This document shows, one piece after another, positions 34,418 through 42,580 of a stretch of DNA of 64,000 nucleotides. Position 1 is the first letter of the stretch; every line of letters begins with the position of its first letter. Source of the stretch: JBELHJ01 sp042091495 (GTDB lineage: Bacteria; Bacteroidota; Bacteroidia; Flavobacteriales; Flavobacteriaceae); NCBI GenBank assembly GCA_042091495.1, contig JBELHJ010000009.1:1-64000 (forward strand), written 5' to 3'. The translations under genes and the position numbers were made by a program. The notes under the pieces were generated by a model. That model ran no database searches, had not been told where the DNA came from, and worked only from the letters and a program-made list of their open reading frames with translations.

Positions 34418-35348
34418 GTACGTTTGTATTTATTCGGTCATTAATATTTGACACATCTGCTTTCAAAAATACTTCACCTGTAATATTTTCATAAAGTTCA
34501 ATATAACGCTCAGAAACAGATTCAACATAATCATCTGACATGACGGGAACTTCCTGACCATCGAGACCTTGAAAACCGTTTGATATCAACCATTGTCTTA
34601 CAAACTCTTTAGAAAGCTGCTTTTGTGGTAGGCCCATTTTTTGTAAATCTACATAACTATCTGTGTAGAAATATCTTGAAGAATCTGGAGTATGTATTTC
34701 GTCAATGAGAACTATCTTACCATCCTTTGTTTTACCAAATTCGTATTTAGTATCTACTAAAATAAGCCCCCTTGAAGCTGCAATTTCAGTACCTCTTTGA
34801 AATAATTTATAAGTATAATCTTCGAGAACAGCATAATCTTCTGCAGATACTATACCCCTCTTTAAAATATCCGCCTTAGAAATATCTTCGTCATGATCTC
34901 CCATTTCTGCTTTTGTTGCAGGCGTAATTATTGGATTAGGGAATTTATCGTTTTCTTTCAAACCATCTGGCATTTCAACACCACAAAGTATTCTTTTACC
35001 AGCTTTATACTCTCTAGCGGCATGACCAGACATATAACCTCTAATTACCATCTCAACTTTAAAGGGTTCACATAAATGACCAACAGCCACATTCGGATCT
35101 GGTGTTGCCAACAACCAATTTGGAACAATATCCTTAGTGGCTTTCATCATCTTTGTTGCAATTTCATTTAAAATCTGACCTTTATATGGAATACCCTTAG
35201 GCATAATTACATCAAAAGCCGATAGGCGGTCAGAAGCTATCATGACTAATTTATCATCACCTATTTGATACACCTCTCTAACTTTACCTTTGTAAACACT
35301 TTTTTGATTAGGAAAATCAAAATGAGTTTCTGTAATCGTATTCTGCAT
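34398..35348 (-). CDS. purC: Phosphoribosylaminoimidazole-succinocarboxamide synthase
   Basis: The SAICAR synthetase of purine biosynthesis, joining aspartate to CAIR with ATP. Its 316 residues fit the longer form used by Bacteroidota and yeast. Family motifs are YKGKVREVYQIGDDKLVMIASDR at the start, here recognisable by GKVREVY and SDRLSAFDV, then VDTKYEFG and IDEIHTPDSSRY. It is complete. The start codon overlaps the stop of phoH by one base, so the two are translationally coupled; no other pur gene is in the window. Confidence 0.95.
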   Translation of the reverse strand: MQNTITETHFDFPNQKSVYKGKVREVYQIGDDKLVMIASDRLSAFDVIMPKGIPYKGQILNEIATKMMKATKDIVPNWLLATPDPNVAVGHLCEPFKVEMVIRGYMSGHAAREYKAGKRILCGVEMPDGLKENDKFPNPIITPATKAEMGDHDEDISKADILKRGIVSAEDYAVLEDYTYKLFQRGTEIAASRGLILVDTKYEFGKTKDGKIVLIDEIHTPDSSRYFYTDSYVDLQKMGLPQKQLSKEFVRQWLISNGFQGLDGQEVPVMSDDYVESVSERYIELYENITGEVFLKADVSNINDRINTNVLNYLKA

Positions 35349-36301
35349 TAATCTCTGTTTTCAATATTTTTATAAGCGGCAATAATTTTTTTAACCAATT
35401 TGTGTCTAATTACATCCTTATCATCAAGGAACATTATTCCAACACCGTCAACATCTTTTAGTATAAGTAAGGCTTCTTTTAAGCCTGATATTGTTCGCCT
35501 CGGAAGATCAATTTGACCTGGATCACCTGTCAAAAGAAATTTAGCATTTTTACCCATTCTGGTTAAAAACATTTTCATCTGGGCATGTGTGGTATTTTGA
35601 CCTTCATCAAGAATTACAAAAGCATTATCAAGAGTTCTTCCTCTCATAAATGCTAGTGGTGCTATTTGAATAGTCCCATTTTCTATAAACATATCTAACT
35701 TTTCAGCAGGAATCATGTCCCTCAATGCGTCATAAAGCGGTTGCATATAAGGGTCCAATTTCTCTTTCAAATCACCTGGTAAAAAACCTAGATTTTCTCC
35801 CGCTTCAACTGCTGGACGTGTTAAAATTATACGTTTTACTTCTTTGTTTTTAAGTGCTTGTACAGCTAAAGCAACACCAGTGTAAGTTTTCCCTGTTCCT
35901 GCTGGACCTATGGCAAAAACCATATCGTTTTTACGAACAAGTTCAACTAGCTTTCTTTGGTTTACGGTTTGAGCTTTAATCAACTTACCACCAACACCAT
36001 GAACTATAACATCACCACTTTTATCTGATGTTTCTAGTGACGTTGAATCATCAGAAGTTAGAACACGTTCAATAATGTTTTCATCTAATTTATTGAATTT
36101 GGTAAAATGAACCATTAACATGGTTAAACGTTTGTCAAACTCCTCCAAAAGCTCTTCATCTCCATAGACACGAACCTTGTTACCACGAGCGACAATTTTT
36201 AATTTGGGAAAGTACTTTTTCAGTAATTCAATGTTGCAATTCTGAGCGCCAAAAAACTCTTTTGGAGATATTTCTTCTAATTCAATTTCTAGTTCATTCA
36301 A
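35348..36301 (-). CDS. PhoH family ATPase
   Basis: A 317-residue PhoH-like protein. The N-terminal ~100 residues are a KH-like or RNA-binding part. The ATPase core has Walker A GPAGTGKT (about residue 135), Walker B VILDEGQNTT, and LTGDPGQIDLP. PhoH-like proteins are linked to RNA metabolism and phosphate response; a PhoH2 toxin-type PIN domain is absent, so this is the core form. It is read from a promoter region shared divergently with the SAM hydrolase gene and is coupled to purC downstream. Confidence 0.9.
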   Translation of the reverse strand: MNELEIELEEISPKEFFGAQNCNIELLKKYFPKLKIVARGNKVRVYGDEELLEEFDKRLTMLMVHFTKFNKLDENIIERVLTSDDSTSLETSDKSGDVIVHGVGGKLIKAQTVNQRKLVELVRKNDMVFAIGPAGTGKTYTGVALAVQALKNKEVKRIILTRPAVEAGENLGFLPGDLKEKLDPYMQPLYDALRDMIPAEKLDMFIENGTIQIAPLAFMRGRTLDNAFVILDEGQNTTHAQMKMFLTRMGKNAKFLLTGDPGQIDLPRRTISGLKEALLILKDVDGVGIMFLDDKDVIRHKLVKKIIAAYKNIENRD

Positions 36302-36337
36302 AAGCCAAAAAATATTAAGTTAGTTGAATTGTTTTAT

Positions 36338-36345
36338 TAGTTTTG
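36338..36345 (+). promoter_or_regulatory. Putative -7 element of the SAM hydrolase family gene
   Basis: TAGTTTTG matches TAnnTTTG and lies 61 bases before the ATG at 36407, in the 105-base divergent region with phoH. Confidence 0.35.
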
Positions 36346-36406
36346 TGTAAAACAAATCTACGTAATTTTAAAAGAGGATTGTAGAAAATATATCAACAAA
36401 TTATTA

Positions 36407-37240
36407 ATGGCAATTATAACATTAACTACTGATTTTGGAGAGAAAGATTACTATGCAGGAGCTATTAAAGGAGCTATCTATAATGAACTTGAAAATGCCA
36501 AAATTGTTGATATCTCTCACTCGGTTTCACCTTTCAATATCCCAGAGGCAGCTTATATTATTAAAAATGCATATAATAATTTTCCTAAAGGAACCATTCA
36601 CCTTGTAGGAATTGATTCTGAGCTTACTCCAGAAAATAAACATATTACAGTATTACTTGACGGTCATTATTTTATTTGTGCAAATAACGGCATCATGAGT
36701 ATGATCTGTTCAGACCTTTCACCAGATAAAATTGTGGAAATAAATATCCATAATAATATAGAATCCAATTTTACTGTACTTGATGTATTTGTTAAAGTAG
36801 CTTGTCATATTGCGAGAGGAGGTACTTTAGAAGTTATTGGTAAAGTAATTAAATCTATAAAGCCAATTACAAATTTAAAGCCCATTGTAAATGATGAACA
36901 ATCTCAAATAATTGGAAATGTGGTTTACATTGATAATTATGGAAATGTCGTCACAAATATCAAAAAACATTTTTTTAAAAATATTGAAAAAGGGCGTGCT
37001 TTTGAAATCTCAATAAGGTCATATAAATTTAAAATTATTCACAATACTTACAGTGATGTTGTTAATTTTAAACTGCCAAAAGAAAAAAGAAATGATGAAG
37101 GTAAAGGGTTAGTTTTGTTTAATTCTGCTGGATTTCTTGAAATTGCTATTTACAAAAGTAATAAGGAAACCGTAGGAAGTGCTGCATCACTTATGGGATT
37201 AGATTACAGAGATACAATTACAATTAATTTTGAAGGTTAG
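36407..37240 (+). CDS. SAM hydrolase / DUF62 family protein
   Basis: A 277-residue member of the DUF62 family, which includes SAM hydroxide adenosyltransferases that split SAM to adenosine and methionine, and the fluorinase and chlorinase enzymes. The N-terminal ITLTTDFGEKDYYAGAIKGAI is the family signature with the Asp that binds the ribose; IDSELTPENKHI and ICANNGIMSM follow. The C-terminal beta domain contains YIDNYGNVVTNIKK. The plain hydrolase is much more common than halogenase, so I favour that. It lies 19 bases before gldF and may be co-transcribed with it. Confidence 0.85.
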   Translation: MAIITLTTDFGEKDYYAGAIKGAIYNELENAKIVDISHSVSPFNIPEAAYIIKNAYNNFPKGTIHLVGIDSELTPENKHITVLLDGHYFICANNGIMSMICSDLSPDKIVEINIHNNIESNFTVLDVFVKVACHIARGGTLEVIGKVIKSIKPITNLKPIVNDEQSQIIGNVVYIDNYGNVVTNIKKHFFKNIEKGRAFEISIRSYKFKIIHNTYSDVVNFKLPKEKRNDEGKGLVLFNSAGFLEIAIYKSNKETVGSAASLMGLDYRDTITINFEG

Positions 37241-37259
37241 TGTCATTTTAAATTAAAGC

Positions 37260-37994
37260 ATGATGAAAAGTTTTTTAGCAATCTATAAGAAAGATTTTAG
37301 AGGAATGTTTATGGGGGCTTCAGCATATTTTTTAATCATTGCTTTTCTAGTTATAAATGGGTTGTTTTTATGGGTATTTAAATCACCTTACAATATTCTA
37401 GACAATGGCTACAGTGACCTTTCAGATTTTTTTAGATTAGCCCCATGGCTAATGATTATTTTAACTTCTGTATTAACCATGAAAAGTTTTTCTGAAGAAT
37501 TTAAAACTGGTACTATTGAGATTTTATTTACTAAACCTATAACCATAAACGCTTTAGTATTAGCAAAATTTTCTGCAATTCTTAGTGTTTTATTAGTTGC
37601 TGTTATACCAACATTGACTTACGTAATTTCTGTTTACAATCTTTCTGTCATGCCAGAAAATGTTGAATTGGAAATTTTTATAACATCATATCTGGGATTA
37701 TTTCTGGTTATAACTTTGTTTTGTGCAATAGGTATTACTTGCTCTGCATTTACCAAAAATCAAATTGTAGCTTTCTTGTCTTCTAGTTTGATAATGTTTA
37801 TATTTTATTACGGTTTTTCTCAATTAAACACCACACATATTAAAAGTATTGATTTTAATAAAATAGCAGCTATATTTCACTATGACAATTTCAGGAAAGG
37901 GCTTATAGACTCAAGATCACTAATCTATTTTATATCAATAAGTATTTCATTTTTATTAATCACTCAGCATAAAATTAAATCCATTAAAAAATGA
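37260..37994 (+). CDS. gldF: Gliding motility ABC transporter permease GldF
   Basis: The permease of the GldAFG ABC transporter, found in flavobacteria and needed for gliding in F. johnsoniae. Its 244 residues and six helices are typical. ABC-2 permease features include the opening YKKDFRGMFMGASAYFLI, the FFRLAPWLMIILTSVLTMKSFSEEFKTGTIEILFTKPI region with the coupling segment EFKTGTIEILFTKPI, and later helices. The ATPase GldA is encoded elsewhere. It overlaps the next gene by four bases (ATGA). An unrelated ORF separates it from gldG, although in many flavobacteria the two are adjacent. Confidence 0.9.
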   Translation: MMKSFLAIYKKDFRGMFMGASAYFLIIAFLVINGLFLWVFKSPYNILDNGYSDLSDFFRLAPWLMIILTSVLTMKSFSEEFKTGTIEILFTKPITINALVLAKFSAILSVLLVAVIPTLTYVISVYNLSVMPENVELEIFITSYLGLFLVITLFCAIGITCSAFTKNQIVAFLSSSLIMFIFYYGFSQLNTTHIKSIDFNKIAAIFHYDNFRKGLIDSRSLIYFISISISFLLITQHKIKSIKK

Positions 37995-38479
37995 TTGTAA
38001 CGCCTTTGCTTGTTATATTTATTATAATAGTTTATGTTCCCACATTCTTGTTTATTAGAACTATTGATAACAGAAAATGGTTAACGTTAATTATCAGTAT
38101 TTTTTTAACTCCTATAATTTATTTTTATGCTTTTTATCCGATGTTAAATATTTTTAGCAGCTACCATCATGAAAAATATTTTGACGAATTGGGTTGGAGA
38201 GAGTTACCTGAATTACGCTATGAAATGTTAAAAAATATTCTAGATACTAATGTATTTATTGGAATGTCAAAGAATCAAATCAAAGATACTTTAGGAAGCT
38301 ATGAGTGGCTTGGGTGGGATTATGAAGCCAATAAAGAGGATAATAATTTTTGGAACTATAGCATTGGTATTAAACCAGGCGCATTTAATGAGCATAAAGA
38401 AATTTTATCCATTTATTTCAAAAATAATAAGGTCATTAGAGTAACATCTTCATCTGAAAAAATAGTTTATGACAACTAA
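37991..38479 (+). CDS. Unknown membrane-anchored protein between gldF and gldG
   Basis: A 162-residue protein I do not recognise. Two hydrophobic helices (about 4-20 and 30-52) anchor it, followed by a soluble C-terminal domain. The segment GMSKNQIKDTLG and the end LSIYFKNNKVIRVT resemble in outline the BamE/SmpA fold, in which a helix pair is followed by a beta sheet, but this is only a weak likeness. It starts inside the gldF stop (ATGA overlap) and overlaps the likely gldG start by 11 bases, so it is translated as part of the gliding operon. Base composition looks like its neighbours. Confidence 0.7.
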   Translation: MIVTPLLVIFIIIVYVPTFLFIRTIDNRKWLTLIISIFLTPIIYFYAFYPMLNIFSSYHHEKYFDELGWRELPELRYEMLKNILDTNVFIGMSKNQIKDTLGSYEWLGWDYEANKEDNNFWNYSIGIKPGAFNEHKEILSIYFKNNKVIRVTSSSEKIVYDN

Positions 38480-40151
38480 GTTTATGTCTTACAAAAAAAG
38501 CATCATTGTCATTTTATCTTGTCTAGTTTTAAACATGATAGCCAGTATCTGGTTTTTTAGAATAGATTACACACCAGATAAGAGATATTCACTTTCTGAT
38601 TCAACAAAAGTATTGGCAACATCAATTACTTCTCCCTTGGTTATTGACATTTTCCTTGATGGTGAGTTAAACCCTGATTTTGATAAATTAAAAAACGAAA
38701 CCATTGCTATTATTGAAGAATATGAAAATTTAAATGGATTAATAAGTTTTCAAATCATAGATCCTCTAGCATCTGAAGAATTAAGGCAATCTAATATCCA
38801 ACAACTCGTAAAAAGAGGATTAAACCCTTTAGAACTAAGTACTAAAAAAGATGGTAAATTATCGCAACAACTTATTTTTCCATGGGCTTTGGTTAGTTAT
38901 AATAAAAAAACAACTAAAATTAATTTACTTAAAAATGATTTTAATGCCAACGAACAAGGTATTATAACTTCATCCATTCAACAATTAGAATATGTATTTA
39001 GTGATGCCATTAAAAAACTAACAACTCAAAAGGCAGATCAAAAAAAGATTGCTGTATTGAAAGGCAATGAGCAACTTAAAGATATTTACATTGCTGATTT
39101 TTTAAAAACACTTGGGAGTTATTACAGATTGGCAGAGTTTACTCTGGATAGTGTTCAAAATAGCCCAAGTAAAACATTAAATCAAATAATGGAATATGAT
39201 CTCTTGATAAATGCAAATCCTAGAGAAGCTTTTTCTGAATCTGAGAAGTATGTTTTGGATCAATTCACAATGCATGGCGGCAAGTCACTTTGGTTAACTA
39301 ATAGTGTTGTAACAAATAAAGATAGCTTAATGTTTAATAAAACATCATTAGCAATTCCAAAAGAGTTAAATATAAGTGACCTATTATTTACCTATGGTAT
39401 TCGAGTTAATAAAAATCTCGTTAGTAGTTCAGATGCAGCTTTAACAGCTGTAATTTCTGGTAAAGGAAGTAAAAGACAGTTTGTCCCCAGGATATTTCCA
39501 TATGCGCCTCTAGCTAAAGCGAATAATAATCACCCTATTACAAAAAACATAACCGATGTGAAGCTGGAGTTTGCTAGTCAAATAGATACACTTAAGAATG
39601 AACTTAAAAAAACCATCTTATTAAAATCAACTTCAAATAATGAGGTATTTGGTGTACCAAAATTGATGAGTTTAGATCAATCTATTGCTAATTTAAATAC
39701 AAAAAAAGCAAAAAATGAAGCACAAAATCTAGCAGTATTGGTTGAAGGTAAATTCCCTTCAACATTCCGATACAGAGTAAAACCATTTAATTTTAGAAAC
39801 CATCTAGATGAGAGTAGTTCTTCTGCAATGATTATAGCATCATCTGGAAATCTTATTAAAAATGACTTTGATTTAAAATCTAGAAGCCCTTTAGAATTAG
39901 GGTTTGATAAGTGGTCAGGAATAACCTATGGTAATAAAGAATTTTTATTAAATGCAGTAAACTATTTACTTGATGATATTGGACTTATGAACATAAGAAA
40001 TAAAGACATTAATATTAATTACTTAAACCCAGAGTTAATTTCTAAACAAAAAACAAAATATAAACTTGTAAACACTTTAATTCCAGTCGTATTACTTTTC
40101 ATTACTGGTATAATTTTTAATGTTTATATAAGAAAGAAATATAAGATGTAG
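38469..40151 (+). CDS. gldG: Gliding motility ABC transporter auxiliary protein GldG
   Basis: The GldG component of the GldAFG transporter, 560 residues. An N-terminal membrane helix (about 9-30) is followed by a large extracytoplasmic region with the ABC-type uncharacterised domain (DUF4350-like IDPLASEELRQSNIQQLVKRG and AVLKGNEQLKDIYIADFLKTLG, both broken in the middle here), and a C-terminal helix (about 535-555) anchors the other end. A second in-frame ATG at 38484 lies just after the upstream stop and could be the true start; the choice changes five residues only. It follows the unknown membrane gene by overlap and precedes dnaN. Confidence 0.9.
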   Translation: MTTKFMSYKKSIIVILSCLVLNMIASIWFFRIDYTPDKRYSLSDSTKVLATSITSPLVIDIFLDGELNPDFDKLKNETIAIIEEYENLNGLISFQIIDPLASEELRQSNIQQLVKRGLNPLELSTKKDGKLSQQLIFPWALVSYNKKTTKINLLKNDFNANEQGIITSSIQQLEYVFSDAIKKLTTQKADQKKIAVLKGNEQLKDIYIADFLKTLGSYYRLAEFTLDSVQNSPSKTLNQIMEYDLLINANPREAFSESEKYVLDQFTMHGGKSLWLTNSVVTNKDSLMFNKTSLAIPKELNISDLLFTYGIRVNKNLVSSSDAALTAVISGKGSKRQFVPRIFPYAPLAKANNNHPITKNITDVKLEFASQIDTLKNELKKTILLKSTSNNEVFGVPKLMSLDQSIANLNTKKAKNEAQNLAVLVEGKFPSTFRYRVKPFNFRNHLDESSSSAMIIASSGNLIKNDFDLKSRSPLELGFDKWSGITYGNKEFLLNAVNYLLDDIGLMNIRNKDININYLNPELISKQKTKYKLVNTLIPVVLLFITGIIFNVYIRKKYKM

Positions 40152-40190
40152 TTGTTGATAAGTTTGTTTTATAAAACAAGAGTATTAGGA

Positions 40191-40198
40191 TATATTTG
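40191..40198 (+). promoter_or_regulatory. Putative -7 element of dnaN
   Basis: TATATTTG matches TAnnTTTG and ends 39 bases before the ATG at 40238. A TTG at 40164-40166 is a possible but rather distant -33 element. Confidence 0.5.
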
Positions 40199-40237
40199 TA
40201 AGTAACAAGTGTCTTTTTTGACAAAAAAATAATTTTC

Positions 40238-41356
40238 ATGAAATTCATAGTATCAAGCTCAAAGCTTCTTAAAAAATTACAACTACTTGGAGGTGTTATT
40301 AATAATTCTAATACACTTCCTATTCTAGATAATTTTTTATTTGAACTTAATGAATCACAGTTAGTAATTTCTGCTAGTGATCTGGAAACTACTATGTCTT
40401 CTTCTATTGAGGTTGAAAGTGATAACTCTGGAAACATTGCTTTACCAGCAAGATTGCTATTGGATACATTAAAAACATTTCCAGAACAACCTCTAACATT
40501 CATTTCTGGTGACAACAATACTGTTGAAATAAGTTCTAATCACGGGAAATATGCTCTAGCCTATGCAGATGGTAACGAATTCCCTAAAGCTGTAGAATTA
40601 GATAATCCTAGTAATACCAAAATTACTGGCCACGTGTTAGCAACAGCTATTAGTAAAACCATTTTTGCTGCTGGAAATGATGATTTAAGGCCAGTGATGA
40701 GTGGCGTGTTTTTTCAATTTTCTTCTGAAAGCTTAACTTTTGTTGCCACCGATGCCCATAAACTGGTTAAATATACACGAGAAGATATTTCTGCAAATGA
40801 ATCGGCAGAATTCATTATGCCCAAGAAACCTTTAAATATTTTAAAAGGTATTCTTGCTGCTAGTGAAGAAGAAGTTACAGTTGAATATAACAATTCAAAT
40901 GCTAAATTTTCATTTGAAAACACACAACTCATTTGTAGACTTATTGATGGTAAGTACCCAAATTATGAAGCTGTTATTCCCAAAGAGAATCCAAACACCT
41001 TATCTATCTCCCGTTCTGAGTTACTTAACTCTGTTAAACGTGTAAGTATTTTTTCTAATAAAACTACGCATCAAATAAGACTTAAAATTGCAGGTGCAGA
41101 ATTAAATATTTCTGCTGAAGATCTAGATTACAGTAATAAAGCGGACGAGCGTTTAAATTGTGATTATAATGGTGATGATATCCAAATTGGATTTAACTCT
41201 AGATTTCTATCAGAAATGTTGACAAATTTGAATTCTGAAGATGTACAACTTGAAATGAGTTTACCAAATCGTGCAGGAATATTAACCCCAGTTGACGGAC
41301 TTGACGAAGGGGAATTGATTACAATGCTGGTTATGCCAGTAATGTTAAGTAATTAA
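40238..41356 (+). CDS. dnaN: DNA polymerase III subunit beta (sliding clamp)
   Basis: The replication sliding clamp, 372 residues, with three similar clamp domains (about 1-125, 126-245, 246-372). The N-terminal MKFIVSSSKLLKKLQLLGGVI, the FVATDAHKLVKY motif and the C-terminal LVMPVMLSN peptide are characteristic; the last residues shape the cleft that binds polymerase. It is complete and has its own promoter and terminator. It is not next to dnaA, which is common in Bacteroidota. Confidence 0.96.
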   Translation: MKFIVSSSKLLKKLQLLGGVINNSNTLPILDNFLFELNESQLVISASDLETTMSSSIEVESDNSGNIALPARLLLDTLKTFPEQPLTFISGDNNTVEISSNHGKYALAYADGNEFPKAVELDNPSNTKITGHVLATAISKTIFAAGNDDLRPVMSGVFFQFSSESLTFVATDAHKLVKYTREDISANESAEFIMPKKPLNILKGILAASEEEVTVEYNNSNAKFSFENTQLICRLIDGKYPNYEAVIPKENPNTLSISRSELLNSVKRVSIFSNKTTHQIRLKIAGAELNISAEDLDYSNKADERLNCDYNGDDIQIGFNSRFLSEMLTNLNSEDVQLEMSLPNRAGILTPVDGLDEGELITMLVMPVMLSN

Positions 41357-41375
41357 ATTATATTAATAAATAATT

Positions 41376-41401
41376 AAAAAGCGCTATTAAGCGCTTTTTT
41401 T
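41376..41401. terminator. Bidirectional terminator between dnaN and the DUF4870 gene
   Basis: AAAAAGCGC (41376-41384) and GCGCTTTTT (41391-41399) form a perfect nine-pair stem with a TATTAA loop, and the T run continues into the convergent gene's stop codon at 41400. Confidence 0.8.
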
Positions 41402-41735
41402 ATTTTAAGATATTTATTGAAAAGGGATAATGGGTTAGTTCACCGTTACTTGCTTTTATCCCATTGATAATAGGAAAAATAAAACCTATTAGACCTACTA
41501 AAATTAAAGGAATAAATCCTATGATTATAAAACAGAAAGGAATGGAAATTAAGGCATAAATAATTAAACTTAACTGAAAATTAATAATAAGCTTACCATG
41601 ATCATCAAGTTCATGGATTTCATCCTTCTTTAAAGACCAAATAATAAGTGGTACAATAAGACCACCAAAACCTGTTATATAACTTAAAAGTTGTGAAAAA
41701 TGCGTAACGCTTATTAATTGTTTATCTACTTTCAT
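41400..41735 (-). CDS. DUF4870 domain-containing membrane protein
   Basis: A 111-residue membrane protein of the DUF4870 family (also called Tic20-like in some databases). Three helices: FSQLLSYITGFGGLIVPLIIW, LSLIIYALISIPFCFIIIG and LVGLIGFIFPIIN. The motif DDHGKLIINFQLS between the first two is conserved in the family (it normally reads D..GKEALNFQLS). No function is established. It is transcribed toward dnaN and is separate from the Rrf2 gene by a 235-base gap. Confidence 0.85.
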   Translation of the reverse strand: MKVDKQLISVTHFSQLLSYITGFGGLIVPLIIWSLKKDEIHELDDHGKLIINFQLSLIIYALISIPFCFIIIGFIPLILVGLIGFIFPIINGIKASNGELTHYPFSINILK

Positions 41736-41826
41736 GAATTATTTATTTATACGTAAAATTAGACGTGATAAATATAAGTTTGTTACAAAAAAAGAAGAAT
41801 CTGTTAGAAAAGACGTAAATGTTTTT

Positions 41827-41910
41827 TTAACCGTATAATACTTTTGAAAGAGTTGCTTCCAAAAAAAGATTCTCAAAAATTCCCCAGTAAATGGCTTGTT
41901 TATTGGTCAT
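41827..41910 (-). CDS. Possible small ORF of 27 codons downstream of rrf2
   Basis: A short open frame in the 235-base gap between the Rrf2 and DUF4870 genes. It reads MTNKQAIYWGIFENLFLEAT and then LSKVLYG before TAA. The frame stays open upstream to the rrf2 stop codon, with no other ATG, for 16 further codons rich in Lys. It could be a leaderless small protein, a remnant of a lost gene, or chance. I see no homologue by memory. The remainder of the gap shows nothing else that I recognise. Confidence 0.25.
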   Translation of the reverse strand: MTNKQAIYWGIFENLFLEATLSKVLYG

Positions 41911-41970
41911 TCTTAAAAGTTTGAGTTCTTTCTTAAATATAATTTTCTGTTTGTCAATGCAAATAAAAAA

Positions 41971-42378
41971 TTAAATTAAATCGGCTAAAGAAGTGTTATT
42001 AAAGATATTAAGAGTACTATCCCTAACATCTATCATCAATTCATGTAATACACAAGCGTCTTCATCAGGGCAATCAGAACAGCGTTCATAAAAATTTAAA
42101 CTAACACACGGGAGCATTGCTATGGGACCATCAAGAGATCTAATAACTTCAGTCATATAGATATCTTTCGCATCTTTAAGTAAATAGTATCCCCCTCCTT
42201 TTCCTTTTTTTGAGGAAAGAAAACCAGCTTTACGAAGCGTTAACAAAATACTTTCCAAAAATTTTAATGAAATATTTTCATTCTCTGCTATAACAGAAGT
42301 CTGAACCGGCTCGTTACTATTTCTTTTAGCTATGAATGACAATGCTTTTAATCCGTATTTAGTTTTTTTGGATAACAT
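41971..42378 (-). CDS. Rrf2 family transcriptional regulator
   Basis: A 135-residue winged-helix DNA-binding protein. The N-terminal domain has the family opening LSKKTKYGLKALSFIAKR, a recognition helix region ISLKFLESILLTLRKAGFL and the wing KKGKGGGYYL. Four cysteines follow (Cys91, Cys100, Cys103, Cys109 in the segment CVSLNFYERCSDCPDEDAC), which could hold an Fe-S cluster as in IscR and RsrR. In Bacteroidota such genes often sit with cysteine or methionine genes; here the only trace is the adjacent transsulfuration-enzyme remnant. It may therefore sense sulfur or iron state, by inference. Confidence 0.88.
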   Translation of the reverse strand: MLSKKTKYGLKALSFIAKRNSNEPVQTSVIAENENISLKFLESILLTLRKAGFLSSKKGKGGGYYLLKDAKDIYMTEVIRSLDGPIAMLPCVSLNFYERCSDCPDEDACVLHELMIDVRDSTLNIFNNTSLADLI

Positions 42379-42399
42379 GTTACGAATATAAAATAATAT

Positions 42400-42507
42400 T
42401 TAAGACAGTGCTTGATTTAAATCTGAAATCACATCCCTAGGATGTTCTAAACCTACAGAAATCCTAACATCTAAGGGATTTAAATCAGTTCCATTAAAAA
42501 AAATATG
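42400..42507 (-). pseudogene. 3' remnant of a PLP-dependent transsulfuration enzyme gene (metB/metY type)
   Basis: Reading leftward from about 42507 to a TAA at 42400-42402, 35 codons remain open and encode a peptide ending in RISVGLEHPRDVISDL and then NQALS. This matches the C-terminal end of cystathionine gamma-synthase / O-acetylhomoserine sulfhydrylase family enzymes (the typical pattern is R-I-S-V/I-G-I/L-E, then a D-I/L-I-x-D-L-x-Q-A-L tail). The reading frame meets a stop (TAA) at 42511-42513 just upstream, and no start or PLP lysine domain is present. The enzyme body has been lost. The adjacent Rrf2 gene is intact. The call is from memory of the family pattern. Confidence 0.6.
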
Positions 42508-42580
42508 AGATTAATAGTAAAGTTTCATTTTAGTATATAGTTTTACAAAAAAATGGTCTGTAATTAACCAATCTTTTAAT

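Noticed and set aside
36407..37240. Fluorinase or chlorinase
   Set aside because: Halogenases are rare; the general DUF62 SAM hydrolase explains the sequence and no halometabolite genes are close.
40117..40518. Antisense ORF across the dnaN start
   Set aside because: It lies in the shadow of dnaN and gldG, with low-complexity composition and no signal of its own.
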